Positions 28,847-37,775 are shown, counted from the first letter of the stretch. The stretch is DNA of 38,284 nt from Actinomycetota bacterium (GCA_009920715.1 RFZO01000003.1:1-38284), one strand, 5' to 3'. Numbers and translations: made by a program. The notes: a model not told the origin generated them from the sequence alone.

Positions 28847-29956
28847 TCAGTGTTTACTTTCTGTTTCGTTTGTGTCGGTGCCACGGTGACGGGGTCTCAC
28901 GACTTCTCTGTCGGGGGCCCCCGTCGCGAGTGCCTCACGAACAGTAGTTGCCCCCACCGAGAGGTGACTGACCGTCGTGGAAGGGTGTGCGGGGTCGCCC
29001 ACCGCCGAGAGGGCGGATGTGGTGACACACGCGAGTGCCGACTCCGGGTCGAGATGTGCGACCGTGACGAGGAGTCCGGCGGCCTCGAGCGGGTCAGCCC
29101 GACCCATCGGGTTGAAGGGGTCCTGCAGGTTGTCGCCGCCAGCACACACGTTGACCCCTTCCTGCAGGAGAACCTTGACGGGTGCAAGTGACCTCGGCGG
29201 GGCAGTGTGCATGCCGTTGGCCTGGAGGTACAGGTTGGTCTGGGGAAGGCAGACCACGGAAATGCCGGCCCGTGCGACCTTTCGTGCGACTGCGCGCTGC
29301 TCGTGCTCGGGTCTCATCCCGAGGCTCACGCAGTGGCTGGCGACGGCACGCACGTTGCTGCCGGTCGCGAGCATCAGGTCGGCGAGGTTCTCGAGGTCGT
29401 GCGACCCGGGACGCAGGTTCTCGTCAGCGTGCAGGTCGAGCGGAAGTCCCGCGGCCGACGCGAGGTCGTGGAAGTAGCGCACCGCTCCGGGCGGGTCGTC
29501 GTCCAGGTGCGGGCACCCTCCGACGACGTCGGCACCGGCCTCGACCGCCCGGTCGGCGAGGCGTCGCAGTGCCGAGGATCCCTCCCCGGTCACGGGCCAC
29601 GAGAGCAGCATCGCCACCTGCACGTCGATGAAGGAACTGCAGTCATGTTTCGCCGCGATGAGGGCCTCGAGGGAGTCGAGTCCGTTCGAGAGGGTCACGT
29701 CCGCGTGGGTTCTCACGAGCCCGACGCCGTTGGCGGCGTAGGCACGCAGTGCACGCACTGCCCGGGCGTGTGTGTCCTCGGGGGTGATTGAGTCCCGCGC
29801 GGCCTCCAGAGCCGTGATGGCTCCCATGAGGTCATTCGTGTCGTTGACCACCCGTTCGGCCAGGTACGCCTTGTCGATGTGCGCATGCGGCTCCACGAGA
29901 GCCGGCAGCACGAGCCGCCCGGCACCCGTACTTTCCGGGGCAGCGTCGTCGGGCAC
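28847..29956 (-). CDS. Amidohydrolase, cytosine-deaminase-like; alternative start CTG 29971
   Basis: LVLPALVEPHAHIDKAY (HxH), LDLHADEN (HxDE), AVASHCVSLGM, CAGGDNLQDPFNPMGRADPLEAAGLL as in the CodA family. Confidence 0.87.
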   Translation of the reverse strand: MPDDAAPESTGAGRLVLPALVEPHAHIDKAYLAERVVNDTNDLMGAITALEAARDSITPEDTHARAVRALRAYAANGVGLVRTHADVTLSNGLDSLEALIAAKHDCSSFIDVQVAMLLSWPVTGEGSSALRRLADRAVEAGADVVGGCPHLDDDPPGAVRYFHDLASAAGLPLDLHADENLRPGSHDLENLADLMLATGSNVRAVASHCVSLGMRPEHEQRAVARKVARAGISVVCLPQTNLYLQANGMHTAPPRSLAPVKVLLQEGVNVCAGGDNLQDPFNPMGRADPLEAAGLLVTVAHLDPESALACVTTSALSAVGDPAHPSTTVSHLSVGATTVREALATGAPDREVVRPRHRGTDTNETESKH

Positions 29957-29967
29957 TGCGTGGCCGA

Positions 29968-31155
29968 TCAGACGAGCGGTGACAGTGCCGGCAACGGGCG
30001 GCGCTCCATCTTCTCGCCGAGACGGGGGAGCACCTCCTCGGCGACGAGATGCATCTGCTCGGTCATCTCCTCCCGCGTGACGCCGGGGAAGTCGAAGAAG
30101 AAGCAGATGTGCTTGAGGTCGAGCAGGTCGCGCCAGAACCCGAGGGTGTCGACAGCGTCGTCAATGGAGCCGACAATCTGGATCTTCTGTTCATTCGACT
30201 CCTCGACGGTCGGGTTGTGGTCGAACGCGACCTTCGACCCGTCCGGGTTCCGGTAGCTGGAGAACCTGCCGTACGGCGACAGGAAGTTGCAGAACTCGGC
30301 GTGTCCGGGCCGCCCCTTCACCATGGCCTGCTCGCGGGTGCGGCCGACGTGGATGTTCATGACCAGGCAACGGTCCTCGCCCGGCGCGACGGGCGAGCCC
30401 ATCTCCTCGCGGATCTCGGCGTAGCGGTCCCACTTCTGTTTCTGGCTGTCGGCGTTCTGCAGCCAGTAGACCGCCTTGTGACCGGCGCGGGGCACGTACT
30501 CGATCGTCTCGGGACTGGTGACGGGCTGGTAGACGTCGACCCGTCGCTCGGGCCGGGGAATGAGGGTGAGGTCGTCGACGTAGCTGCCACGGTCGGGAAT
30601 GTCATCGGGCGGGAACACGAACCTCTTGCCCCGGTAGCTGAACCGCTCGTTGGTCCAGGCGAGCTTGATGACCTCCATCGCCTCCTCGAAGGTCTCGCGG
30701 TTCTGCCGGTCGTGCTCGGCCGACATCTCGTTGTCGCCGGACGCCACGACGGTGCCGAGGCTCCAGGCCTCGCGCGGCACGGTGCCCCGGCCCACGCCGA
30801 ACTCCATCCGTCCTCCTGTGATGATGTCGGCGATGGCGAAGTCCTCGGCGAGCCTCAGCGGGTGCCACTGGGGCACCACGTTGAACATCTGGCCGAGGCG
30901 CAGCTCCTTCGTCTGCATCGCGAGATGCTGGCCGAACTGGATGAGGTTGGGGAGCACCTCGTAGCCCTCGTGCTGGAAGTGGTGCTCCGTGAGCCACATG
31001 GTGTCGTAGCCGAGCTGGTCCATGGTGCGCGACCATGCGAGCAGGTTGCGGTAGCACTCGATGACCGCGTCGTTGCCGTAACGGCGGGCTGTCGGGGCCA
31101 CCTTGCCGGCGTCGGGCATGGGGACGGTGCAGAAGAAGTTGGCGTCGACTCGCAT
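29968..31155 (-). CDS. Luciferase-like (LLM class) flavin-dependent oxidoreductase
   Basis: MDQLGYDTMWLTEHHFQHEGYEVLPN; PLRLAEDFAIADIITGGRMEFGVGRG. Confidence 0.93.
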   Translation of the reverse strand: MRVDANFFCTVPMPDAGKVAPTARRYGNDAVIECYRNLLAWSRTMDQLGYDTMWLTEHHFQHEGYEVLPNLIQFGQHLAMQTKELRLGQMFNVVPQWHPLRLAEDFAIADIITGGRMEFGVGRGTVPREAWSLGTVVASGDNEMSAEHDRQNRETFEEAMEVIKLAWTNERFSYRGKRFVFPPDDIPDRGSYVDDLTLIPRPERRVDVYQPVTSPETIEYVPRAGHKAVYWLQNADSQKQKWDRYAEIREEMGSPVAPGEDRCLVMNIHVGRTREQAMVKGRPGHAEFCNFLSPYGRFSSYRNPDGSKVAFDHNPTVEESNEQKIQIVGSIDDAVDTLGFWRDLLDLKHICFFFDFPGVTREEMTEQMHLVAEEVLPRLGEKMERRPLPALSPLV

Positions 31156-31161
31156 GCCGAC

Positions 31162-31167
31162 ACCGTA
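31162..31167 (-). promoter_or_regulatory. -10-like TACGGT 6 nt before LLM oxidoreductase ATG
   Basis: Minus strand TACGGT-gtcggc-ATG(31155). Confidence 0.5.
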
Positions 31168-31230
31168 ATTCGCCGCAGGACCCGGTCCGTCAGCGACGGG
31201 TGAACAAGTTGTTAACCGTTCGTGGCGCCG

Positions 31231-31998
31231 TCAGTGCCACAGGCCGCGGGCGGAGAACACGTCCCGCAGGGCCCTCGTGTCGTCCGACATGATCCCGTCG
31301 ACACCGATGTCGAGGAGGCGGGCGATCTCCGCGGGGTCGTCGATTGTCCAGACGTGTACCTGCATCCCCAGACGGTGGGCGCAGCGCACGAAGGCACGCG
31401 TGACGACGGGAAGCGGACCCTGGGAAACCGGCACCTGGGCCGCACGGGCCGGCCCGGTGCGGGCGACACGGCGGTGAGTGCGGCTGGCGAGGACGAGACT
31501 GGCGACCTCCCGCGGGCCGGTGGACGTGCAGAGGGCGTCGCCGAAGCGGTCCCGGAAGCGGCGCAGCCTTGCGTCACTGAAGGAGCCCACACACACCCGG
31601 TCGAGGCAGTCGTGCCGGAGGAGCGTGTCGACCAGAGCGTCCTCCGCCTCTGCGGTCTTGCAGTCGATGTTCACCCGGAGGTCGGGCCATGCATCGAGGA
31701 CCTCGTCGAGAAGCGGGATGGGCTCACGGCCGTCAACGCGGGCCTCCGACAGCACCGACCATGGGGTCTCCTCGATCCTGGCGTCGATCCCGCAGGTGCG
31801 CAGCAGTCCGTCGTCGTGGAAGGCGACCAGCCTGCCGTCGGACGTCACGTGGACATCGGTCTCCACGTGGGTGTAGCCGAGCGCCACCGCGTCCGCGAAC
31901 GCGGCCATCGTGTTCTCCGGCGCGACCGACAGGCCGCCGCGGTGGGCGAAGGCGATCGGGCCCTCGGCGTCGAGGAAGGGATGGGGAGCGCGGCTCAG
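31231..31998 (-). CDS. Glycerophosphodiester phosphodiesterase family protein, probable CTG start
   Basis: GPIAFAHRGGLSVAPENTMAAFADAVALGYTHVETDVHVTSDGRLVAFHDDGLLRTCG. CTG 31998 forms a CTGA overlap with the upstream stop; no ATG/GTG/TTG nearby. Confidence 0.85.
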   Translation of the reverse strand: MSRAPHPFLDAEGPIAFAHRGGLSVAPENTMAAFADAVALGYTHVETDVHVTSDGRLVAFHDDGLLRTCGIDARIEETPWSVLSEARVDGREPIPLLDEVLDAWPDLRVNIDCKTAEAEDALVDTLLRHDCLDRVCVGSFSDARLRRFRDRFGDALCTSTGPREVASLVLASRTHRRVARTGPARAAQVPVSQGPLPVVTRAFVRCAHRLGMQVHVWTIDDPAEIARLLDIGVDGIMSDDTRALRDVFSARGLWH

Positions 31999-33552
31999 AT
32001 GGAACGACCCGCCGCTGCCCAGTATTCGTCCTTGAGAAGCCTCTTGTAGAGCTTCCCGGTGGGGTGCCGGGGCAGATCCGGGCGGAAGTCGACGCTGCGG
32101 GGGCACTTGATGTCGGCGAGGTGGTCGCGGCAGTAGGCGATCAGTTCCTTCTCGAGTGCCTTCGCCTCGGCCTCGTCCGCGGGCATGGTCTTCGGCTGGA
32201 CGACCGCCTTGACCTCCTCGCCGAAGTCGTCGTTCGGCACCCCGAAGATCGCCACATCGACGACCTTCGGGTGGTTGACGAGGATGTTCTCGGCCTCCTG
32301 CGGGTAGATGTTCACGCCGCCCGAGATGATCATGAAGGCTTTCCGGTCCGTGAGGTACAGGAAGTTGTCGGCGTCGAGGTAGCCGACATCCCCGAGCGTG
32401 CTCCAGCCGCGCCCCTTCGGGTCACGTGAGTTCTTCGTCTTCTCCGGGTCGTTGTGGTACTCGAACGTGCCGCCGCCCTCGAAGAACACAGTGCCGGACT
32501 CGCCCTGCGGGAGCTCGTTGCCCTCCTCGTCGCAGATGTGGACGACGCCCGAGATGGCGGTGCCAACTGTGCCCGGGTGGGCGAGCCACATCTCGCTGTT
32601 GCAGTAGACGAACCCGTTGCCCTCGGTGCCCGCGTAGTACTCGTGGATCACCGGACCCCACCACTCGATCATTGCCCTCTTTGTGGGGACCGGGCAGGGT
32701 GCGGCCGCGTGGATGGCCACCTCGATCGACGAGACGTCGTACTTGAGCCGCACGTCGTCGTCGAGCTTCAGCATGCGGATGAACATCGTGGGAACCAGCT
32801 GGGTGTGCGTGGCGCGGTACTTCTCGGCGAAGCGCAGGTAGTCCTCCGCGTCGAAGTGCTCCATGACCACCGTGGTGCCGCCGTGGGAGTGGACGGACAT
32901 GTTGAACCGCAGGGGAGCGGCGTGGTACAGCGGCGCGGGGGACAGGTACACCATTCCCTCGCGGAACTTGTACAGGCCCTGCGTGAGCGGAGCACCGAGT
33001 CCCGCTGCCGTGCCCAGCGGGGTTCCGGGGAACGGCTTGGCCACACCCTTCGGCATCCCGGTGGTTCCGCTCGAGTACAGCATGTCGATGCCGTCGACCA
33101 TGTCGGGCAGTTCCGCGGCGGGTGCCGCGTCGACGGTCTTCTCGAACGAGTCGTAGCCGTCGACGGTGCCGTCGAGCATGAGGCCGCAGCGAGACCCCGG
33201 GAATCTCGCCCGCGATCTCCAGCGCCTGGTCGGACTTGTACTTGGACGTGATGAAGGCCTTGGCCTTGCAGTCGTTCAGGATGTACGCCAGCTCGGCCTT
33301 CGTGAGGCGGCTGGAGCACGCGGTGTAGACCGTTCCGGCGTAGTGACAGCCCCAGATGACCTCGAGATAACGCTCGTGGTTCTCCATGCACAGGGCGACA
33401 TGGTCGCCGGGCTTGATGCCCGCCGACCGCAGGACATTGGCGAGCCTCAGGGCGGCTTCGTGGAGCTCCTTGTATGTGGTCACCCTGCCTGTCGAGGCCT
33501 GGATGATCGCGGGTCTGTCGGGTGCACTGGCTGCGTAGACGGCTGGGTACAT
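31995..33552 (-). pseudogene. AMP-binding acyl-CoA synthetase split by a single-base frameshift near 33181-33186
   Basis: N-part MYPAVYAASAPDRPAIIQASTGRVTTYKELHEAALRLANVL...EIPGVSLR (33552 to about 33186); C-part LMLDGTVDGYDSFEKTV...MLYSSGTTGMPKGVAKPF...LYKRLLKDEYWAAAGRSI (about 33182 to 31995) in the adjacent frame. Confidence 0.88.
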
Positions 33553-33558
33553 GTCCCG

Positions 33559-33564
33559 AAACTA
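33559..33564 (-). promoter_or_regulatory. -10-like TAGTTT 6 nt before acyl-CoA synthetase ATG
   Basis: Minus strand TAGTTT-cgggac-ATG(33552). Confidence 0.55.
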
Positions 33565-33660
33565 CCCAATGACGGGTGTCACAGGCACGGTCAGGCGCGG
33601 ACGTTGACCGCGTGACGTGCCACGGGCGTAAAGTTCCCGAACAGACCGAGGGGGAACACC

Positions 33661-34860
33661 ATGGCAGTTGACACCGCAACCATCGACGAGGCCCGCATCC
33701 TGCAGCTCACCGAGGAGCTCCTGGAGAAGCACCCGCCCAAGAACACGTCCGTCGTGGACTTCCTGGGTGCCCAGTTCGACATGGGACTCGCGTGGGTCCA
33801 TTTCCCGGTGGGGCACGGCGGTCTCGCCGCGAACCCGAAGCACCAGCGCGTGGTGAACGAGAAACTCGCAGCCGCCGGCGCGCCGTTCTCCATGCCGCGC
33901 AACCCGATCGGGCACGGAATGTGCGGCCCGACGGTCGTCGAGTGGGGCAGCGAGGATCAGAAGAAGCGCTACCTCCGTCCGCTGTTCACCGGCGAGGAGG
34001 TGTGGTGCCAGCTGTTCTCCGAGCCGGGTTCCGGCTCCGACTTCGCGGGTCTGTCCTCGAAGGGCGTGAAGGACGGTGACGAGTGGGTCATCAACGGCCA
34101 GAAGGTGTGGACCACGCTCGCGCACCTCTCGCGCTGGGGTCTCCTCGTAGTGCGGACCGATCCCGAGCAGGTCAAGCACCAGGGTCTCACCGCGTTCGTC
34201 GTCGACATGCACGCGCCCACCGTCGAGGTCCGCCCGCTCCGGCAGATGACCGGCGAGGCCGAGTTCAACGAGGTGTACTTCACCGACACCCGCATCCCCG
34301 CCGCGGAGATGCTGGGCAACCCCGGCGACGGATGGCGCGTCAGCCTCACCACGCTCATGAACGAGCGGGTGTCGATCGGCGGCAGCATCCCGCAGCGCGG
34401 CAGCGGCACCATCGCCCACGCCGTGAAGACCTGGAAGGGTCTCGCCGAGGGGCAGAAGGACGCCGCGACGAGGGACGAACTGATGAAGCTCTGGATCCGC
34501 GCCGAGCTGCTCCGTCTCACCAACATCCGCGCCAACCAGAACCGGAAGATGGGCTCGCCCGGCCCCGAGGGCTCCATCGGCAAGATGGAGAGCGCGAACC
34601 TCAACAAGGACATCTACTCCTTCACCATGAACATGCTCGGTGCCGAGGCGATGCTGTACGGCAGCTACGAGATGGTCCGCCCCGAGACCGCAATGGGATT
34701 CGACTCGCTGCAGAAGGCGTTCCTCCGTTCGCGTGCGAACAGCATCGAGGGCGGCACGACCGAGGTCATGAAGAACATCCTCGGAGAGCGCATCCTCGGC
34801 CTCCCCGGCGACGTGCGCGTCGACCGTGAGCTGCCGTGGAGCAAGGTCCCGCGCAACTGA
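33661..34860 (+). CDS. Acyl-CoA dehydrogenase
   Basis: CQLFSEPGSGSDFAGLSSKGVKDGDEWVINGQKVWTT; SD gaggggga upstream. Confidence 0.95.
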   Translation: MAVDTATIDEARILQLTEELLEKHPPKNTSVVDFLGAQFDMGLAWVHFPVGHGGLAANPKHQRVVNEKLAAAGAPFSMPRNPIGHGMCGPTVVEWGSEDQKKRYLRPLFTGEEVWCQLFSEPGSGSDFAGLSSKGVKDGDEWVINGQKVWTTLAHLSRWGLLVVRTDPEQVKHQGLTAFVVDMHAPTVEVRPLRQMTGEAEFNEVYFTDTRIPAAEMLGNPGDGWRVSLTTLMNERVSIGGSIPQRGSGTIAHAVKTWKGLAEGQKDAATRDELMKLWIRAELLRLTNIRANQNRKMGSPGPEGSIGKMESANLNKDIYSFTMNMLGAEAMLYGSYEMVRPETAMGFDSLQKAFLRSRANSIEGGTTEVMKNILGERILGLPGDVRVDRELPWSKVPRN

Positions 34861-34861
34861 C

Positions 34862-35272
34862 CTAGCCGGCGTTCGAGAGAAGGACGCCGAGCCACATCAC
34901 GGCGAGGGAGGACACCAGCCCGACCGCGCCTCCCAGAGCGAGGGCCAGTTTCGTGCGCCCGAGCGAGTGGATGATCGTCGCGGCGGCCGCCACCCCGACG
35001 AGCAGCAGCTTCACTGCGAGCGTCACCGTGTAGGCACCTCCTTGCTCGGATGGGTCCACCGAGAGAAGGTTCCAGACACCGGTGAGGAAGGCGACGCCGA
35101 ATGCGGGCCACGCGACCCTGCCGAAGGCCCGGGCGATGGTGCGGAGCGCCTCGGGATTGGTCCGGCGCACCTGCGGCACGAGACCACCGAGCACGATCTG
35201 CCCTCCCACCCAGACGGATGCGGCAATGACGTGCAGGAAGATGCGCAGGGAGTCGAGAGAAGGCGAGATCAC
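34862..35272 (-). CDS. CopD-like membrane protein
   Basis: Four predicted TM segments; LRIFLHVIAASVWVGGQIVLGGLVP and FGRVAWPAFGVAFLTGVWNLLS typical of the CopD domain. Confidence 0.75.
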   Translation of the reverse strand: MISPSLDSLRIFLHVIAASVWVGGQIVLGGLVPQVRRTNPEALRTIARAFGRVAWPAFGVAFLTGVWNLLSVDPSEQGGAYTVTLAVKLLLVGVAAAATIIHSLGRTKLALALGGAVGLVSSLAVMWLGVLLSNAG

Positions 35273-36306
35273 GGCAGTGAGAGTGCCTCAAGCACCGTGC
35301 TGGCCGCAAGCCGGCGGTCGTCGAGAGCGGGAGAGGTGCGCAGGTCTGCTCCGGAGAGAGCGGCGATCGCGCCGCCGACCGTGGCCTGGAGGTCCCGGAT
35401 GTTCCGCGGCGGCGGGAAGTACTCGTCCTCCTCGGTGACGGTGACTTCCTCCACTCCGTGCCGCGGGGCGAGTGCCGAGAGAACCTGCGCCACCAGTTCG
35501 TCCGGCGCTGACGCTCCCGCCGTGACCCCGACCGTGCCGCCCAGGTCGGACGGCAGTTCGGCGGCGGAGTTGACGCGCAGAACCCTGGCGCACCCCGCCT
35601 CTGCAGCCAGTCGTTCGAGGGCCCGCGTGTTGGAGGAGTTGGACGAACCGATCACCACGAACGCGTCAACGCGCGGCGCGATCTCCATGAGTGCTGTCTG
35701 TCTGTTCGTGGTGGCGAAACACAGGTCGGACCGTCCCGGTGTCCACACCTCGGGGAAGCGCTCCCGCACCGACACGGCCACCTCGTGCCATTCCCGGTGG
35801 GAGAGCGTGGTCTGGGCGAGCATCGCCACCGGCGCGGTGAACTCGGGCAGCGCGCGCACCTCGCCGACTGACTCGACCCTGGTGATCGAGTCGGGAGCGA
35901 CGGCCATGGTTCCCACTGCCTCTTCGTGGCCCTCGTGACCGACGTAGATGATGTGGTAACCCTTCCCGGCCCGCACCTTCACCTCGTGGTGCACCTTCGT
36001 GACGAGCGGGCACACGGCATCGACCACGTAGCTTCCGCGTGCTCGTGCCGCTTCCACCACTTCCGGTGCCGAGCCGTGCGCGGAGAGCATGATGGGGTGA
36101 CCCTCGGGCACTTCCGCGATGTCGTCGACGAACACCACGCCGCGCTCGCGGAACCTGTCGACGACGATCTTGTTGTGGACGATCTCGTGGTAGCAGTACA
36201 CGGGGCCGTCGAAGGTGCGCACCATCCAGGAGAGGGCCTTGATGGCCATCTCCACCCCGGCGCAGAAACCCCGCGGGGACGCCAGGAGCACTTTGTCGAC
36301 TGCCAT
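35269..36306 (-). CDS. ispH: 4-hydroxy-3-methylbut-2-enyl diphosphate reductase
   Basis: MAVDKVLLASPRGFCAGVEMAIKAL; YCYHEIVHNKIVVDRF; VDAVCPLVTKVHHEV. Confidence 0.96.
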   Translation of the reverse strand: MAVDKVLLASPRGFCAGVEMAIKALSWMVRTFDGPVYCYHEIVHNKIVVDRFRERGVVFVDDIAEVPEGHPIMLSAHGSAPEVVEAARARGSYVVDAVCPLVTKVHHEVKVRAGKGYHIIYVGHEGHEEAVGTMAVAPDSITRVESVGEVRALPEFTAPVAMLAQTTLSHREWHEVAVSVRERFPEVWTPGRSDLCFATTNRQTALMEIAPRVDAFVVIGSSNSSNTRALERLAAEAGCARVLRVNSAAELPSDLGGTVGVTAGASAPDELVAQVLSALAPRHGVEEVTVTEEDEYFPPPRNIRDLQATVGGAIAALSGADLRTSPALDDRRLAASTVLEALSLP

Positions 36307-36312
36307 GAGACT

Positions 36313-36348
36313 CCTCAGGCTAGTGACACCTGCGGGGATAGCCTGAGG
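36313..36348. promoter_or_regulatory. Mirror-symmetric divergent promoter region ispH <-> DUF512 gene
   Basis: Perfect 10-bp inverted repeat CCTCAGGCTA (36313-36322) ... TAGCCTGAGG (36339-36348); TAGCCT reads outward as a -10 on both strands. Confidence 0.55.
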
Positions 36349-36353
36349 CGCCC

Positions 36354-37775
36354 ATGGACACGGTCGACGCATCACCGATCGTGGCCGCCGTCGAGGCGGG
36401 TTCCTGCGCCGACAGGGCCGGGCTGACCGTCGGTGACGCAGTGCTCAGTGTGAACGGTGTCGCACCGCGGGACATCATCGAGTGGCAGCGCCTCGTGGAC
36501 GAGCCGCTGCTGGGCCTCGTGGTGGACAGGGGCGGGATGTCGATCGACATGGAGATCCGGAGGATCCCGGGGGAGCCGTTCGGCGCCACCGTGACCAGTG
36601 CGGTGTTCGACCGCATCCACACCTGCGACAACCACTGCGAGTTCTGCTTCATCTACCAGTTGCCCAAAGGCATGCGCCGCAGCCTGTACACCAAGGACGA
36701 CGACTACCGGTTGAGCTTCCTCTACGGAAACTTCACCACCCTCACCCGTTTCACGGAGGCCGACCTCGAGCGGGTGGTGGACGAGAGGCTCTCGCCCCTG
36801 TACGTCAGCATCCACTCCGCCGAGCCGAGGCGAAGGGCGGAGATGCTGCGCAACGACCGCGGCGGCACCAGCCTGCGCTGGTTGCGCCAGTTGCTGGACC
36901 ACGGGATCGACGCGCACGCGCAGGTCGTCCTGTGCCCGGGCGTGAACGACGGCCCCGTTCTCGACGCCACTCTCCACGGTCTCCTCGAGACGTTCCCCGA
37001 ACTCCTGTCCGTCGCGGTCGTCCCGCTCGGTCTGTCCCGGCACAACACCGAGGCCAGGATGCGCGTGCACACCGCGGAGGAGGCGGCGGACGCAGTTGCC
37101 CTGATCGAACAGTGGCAGGAGAGGTACCGCAGGCTGCTCGGGCGCACGGTGGTCCACGCGGCCGATGAGCTGTACCTTCGCGCGGGGCTGCCCCTGCCCG
37201 CCTCGGAGCGCTACGGGGAGTTCGAGATGCTGGAGGACGGCATCGGCATCGCACGCTCGTTCATCGACGCCTTCCGAGGCGAGCGCAGCGACCTCCGTCA
37301 TCACGACGGCGGCTTCTTCGGTTCCGTCGACGCGACGGCCTACGTGCGCACCGTGAACCCGGCTGCCGAGACGTCCCTCCGCCACAGGAGCACGCCGGTG
37401 TCCATCTCGCGGCGGGAACCGCGCCGTGTCAGGTCCCTCGCGGTGGTCACGGGGGAGCTCGGCGCTTCGGTGCTCGGTCCTCTGGTGAGCGATCTTGCGG
37501 GCGGCGCTGTCGAGGTGATCGGTGTCCGCAACGACTATTTCGGGGGGAACACCGCCGTGGCCGGCTTGCTCACCTTCGAGGATGTGTCCCGGGCGCTCGA
37601 GGGGCGCCCGTCCGACGTGCTCCATCTCATCCCCGACGTGTGCCTCAACGGCGATCGGTTCCTGGACGGGCATACTGTCGGTGACCTGTCGGCGCTCCAC
37701 AGCATCGAGGTCGTCCCCACATCGGGAACCGCACTGCGGGCCCGCATCCAACAGTTCCTCGGAGGGCTCTCATGA
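36354..37775 (+). CDS. DUF512 family protein (N-terminal PDZ-like plus radical SAM-like)
   Basis: VEAGSCADRAGLTVGDAVLSVNGVAPRDIIEWQ (PDZ-like), RIHTCDNHCEFCFIYQLPKGMRRSLYTKDDDYRLSFLYGNFTTLTRF (Cx3Cx2C); ATGA overlap with der. Confidence 0.92.
   Translation: MDTVDASPIVAAVEAGSCADRAGLTVGDAVLSVNGVAPRDIIEWQRLVDEPLLGLVVDRGGMSIDMEIRRIPGEPFGATVTSAVFDRIHTCDNHCEFCFIYQLPKGMRRSLYTKDDDYRLSFLYGNFTTLTRFTEADLERVVDERLSPLYVSIHSAEPRRRAEMLRNDRGGTSLRWLRQLLDHGIDAHAQVVLCPGVNDGPVLDATLHGLLETFPELLSVAVVPLGLSRHNTEARMRVHTAEEAADAVALIEQWQERYRRLLGRTVVHAADELYLRAGLPLPASERYGEFEMLEDGIGIARSFIDAFRGERSDLRHHDGGFFGSVDATAYVRTVNPAAETSLRHRSTPVSISRREPRRVRSLAVVTGELGASVLGPLVSDLAGGAVEVIGVRNDYFGGNTAVAGLLTFEDVSRALEGRPSDVLHLIPDVCLNGDRFLDGHTVGDLSALHSIEVVPTSGTALRARIQQFLGGLS

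Noticed and set aside
31205-31217. AACAAGTTGTT short palindrome near the LLM/GDPD gap
   Set aside because: 5-bp arms only; expected by chance at this length and no functional context beyond location.
36372-37751. 459-aa minus-strand ORF opposite the DUF512 gene
   Set aside because: Shadow ORF; the plus strand carries the Cx3Cx2C and PDZ motifs.
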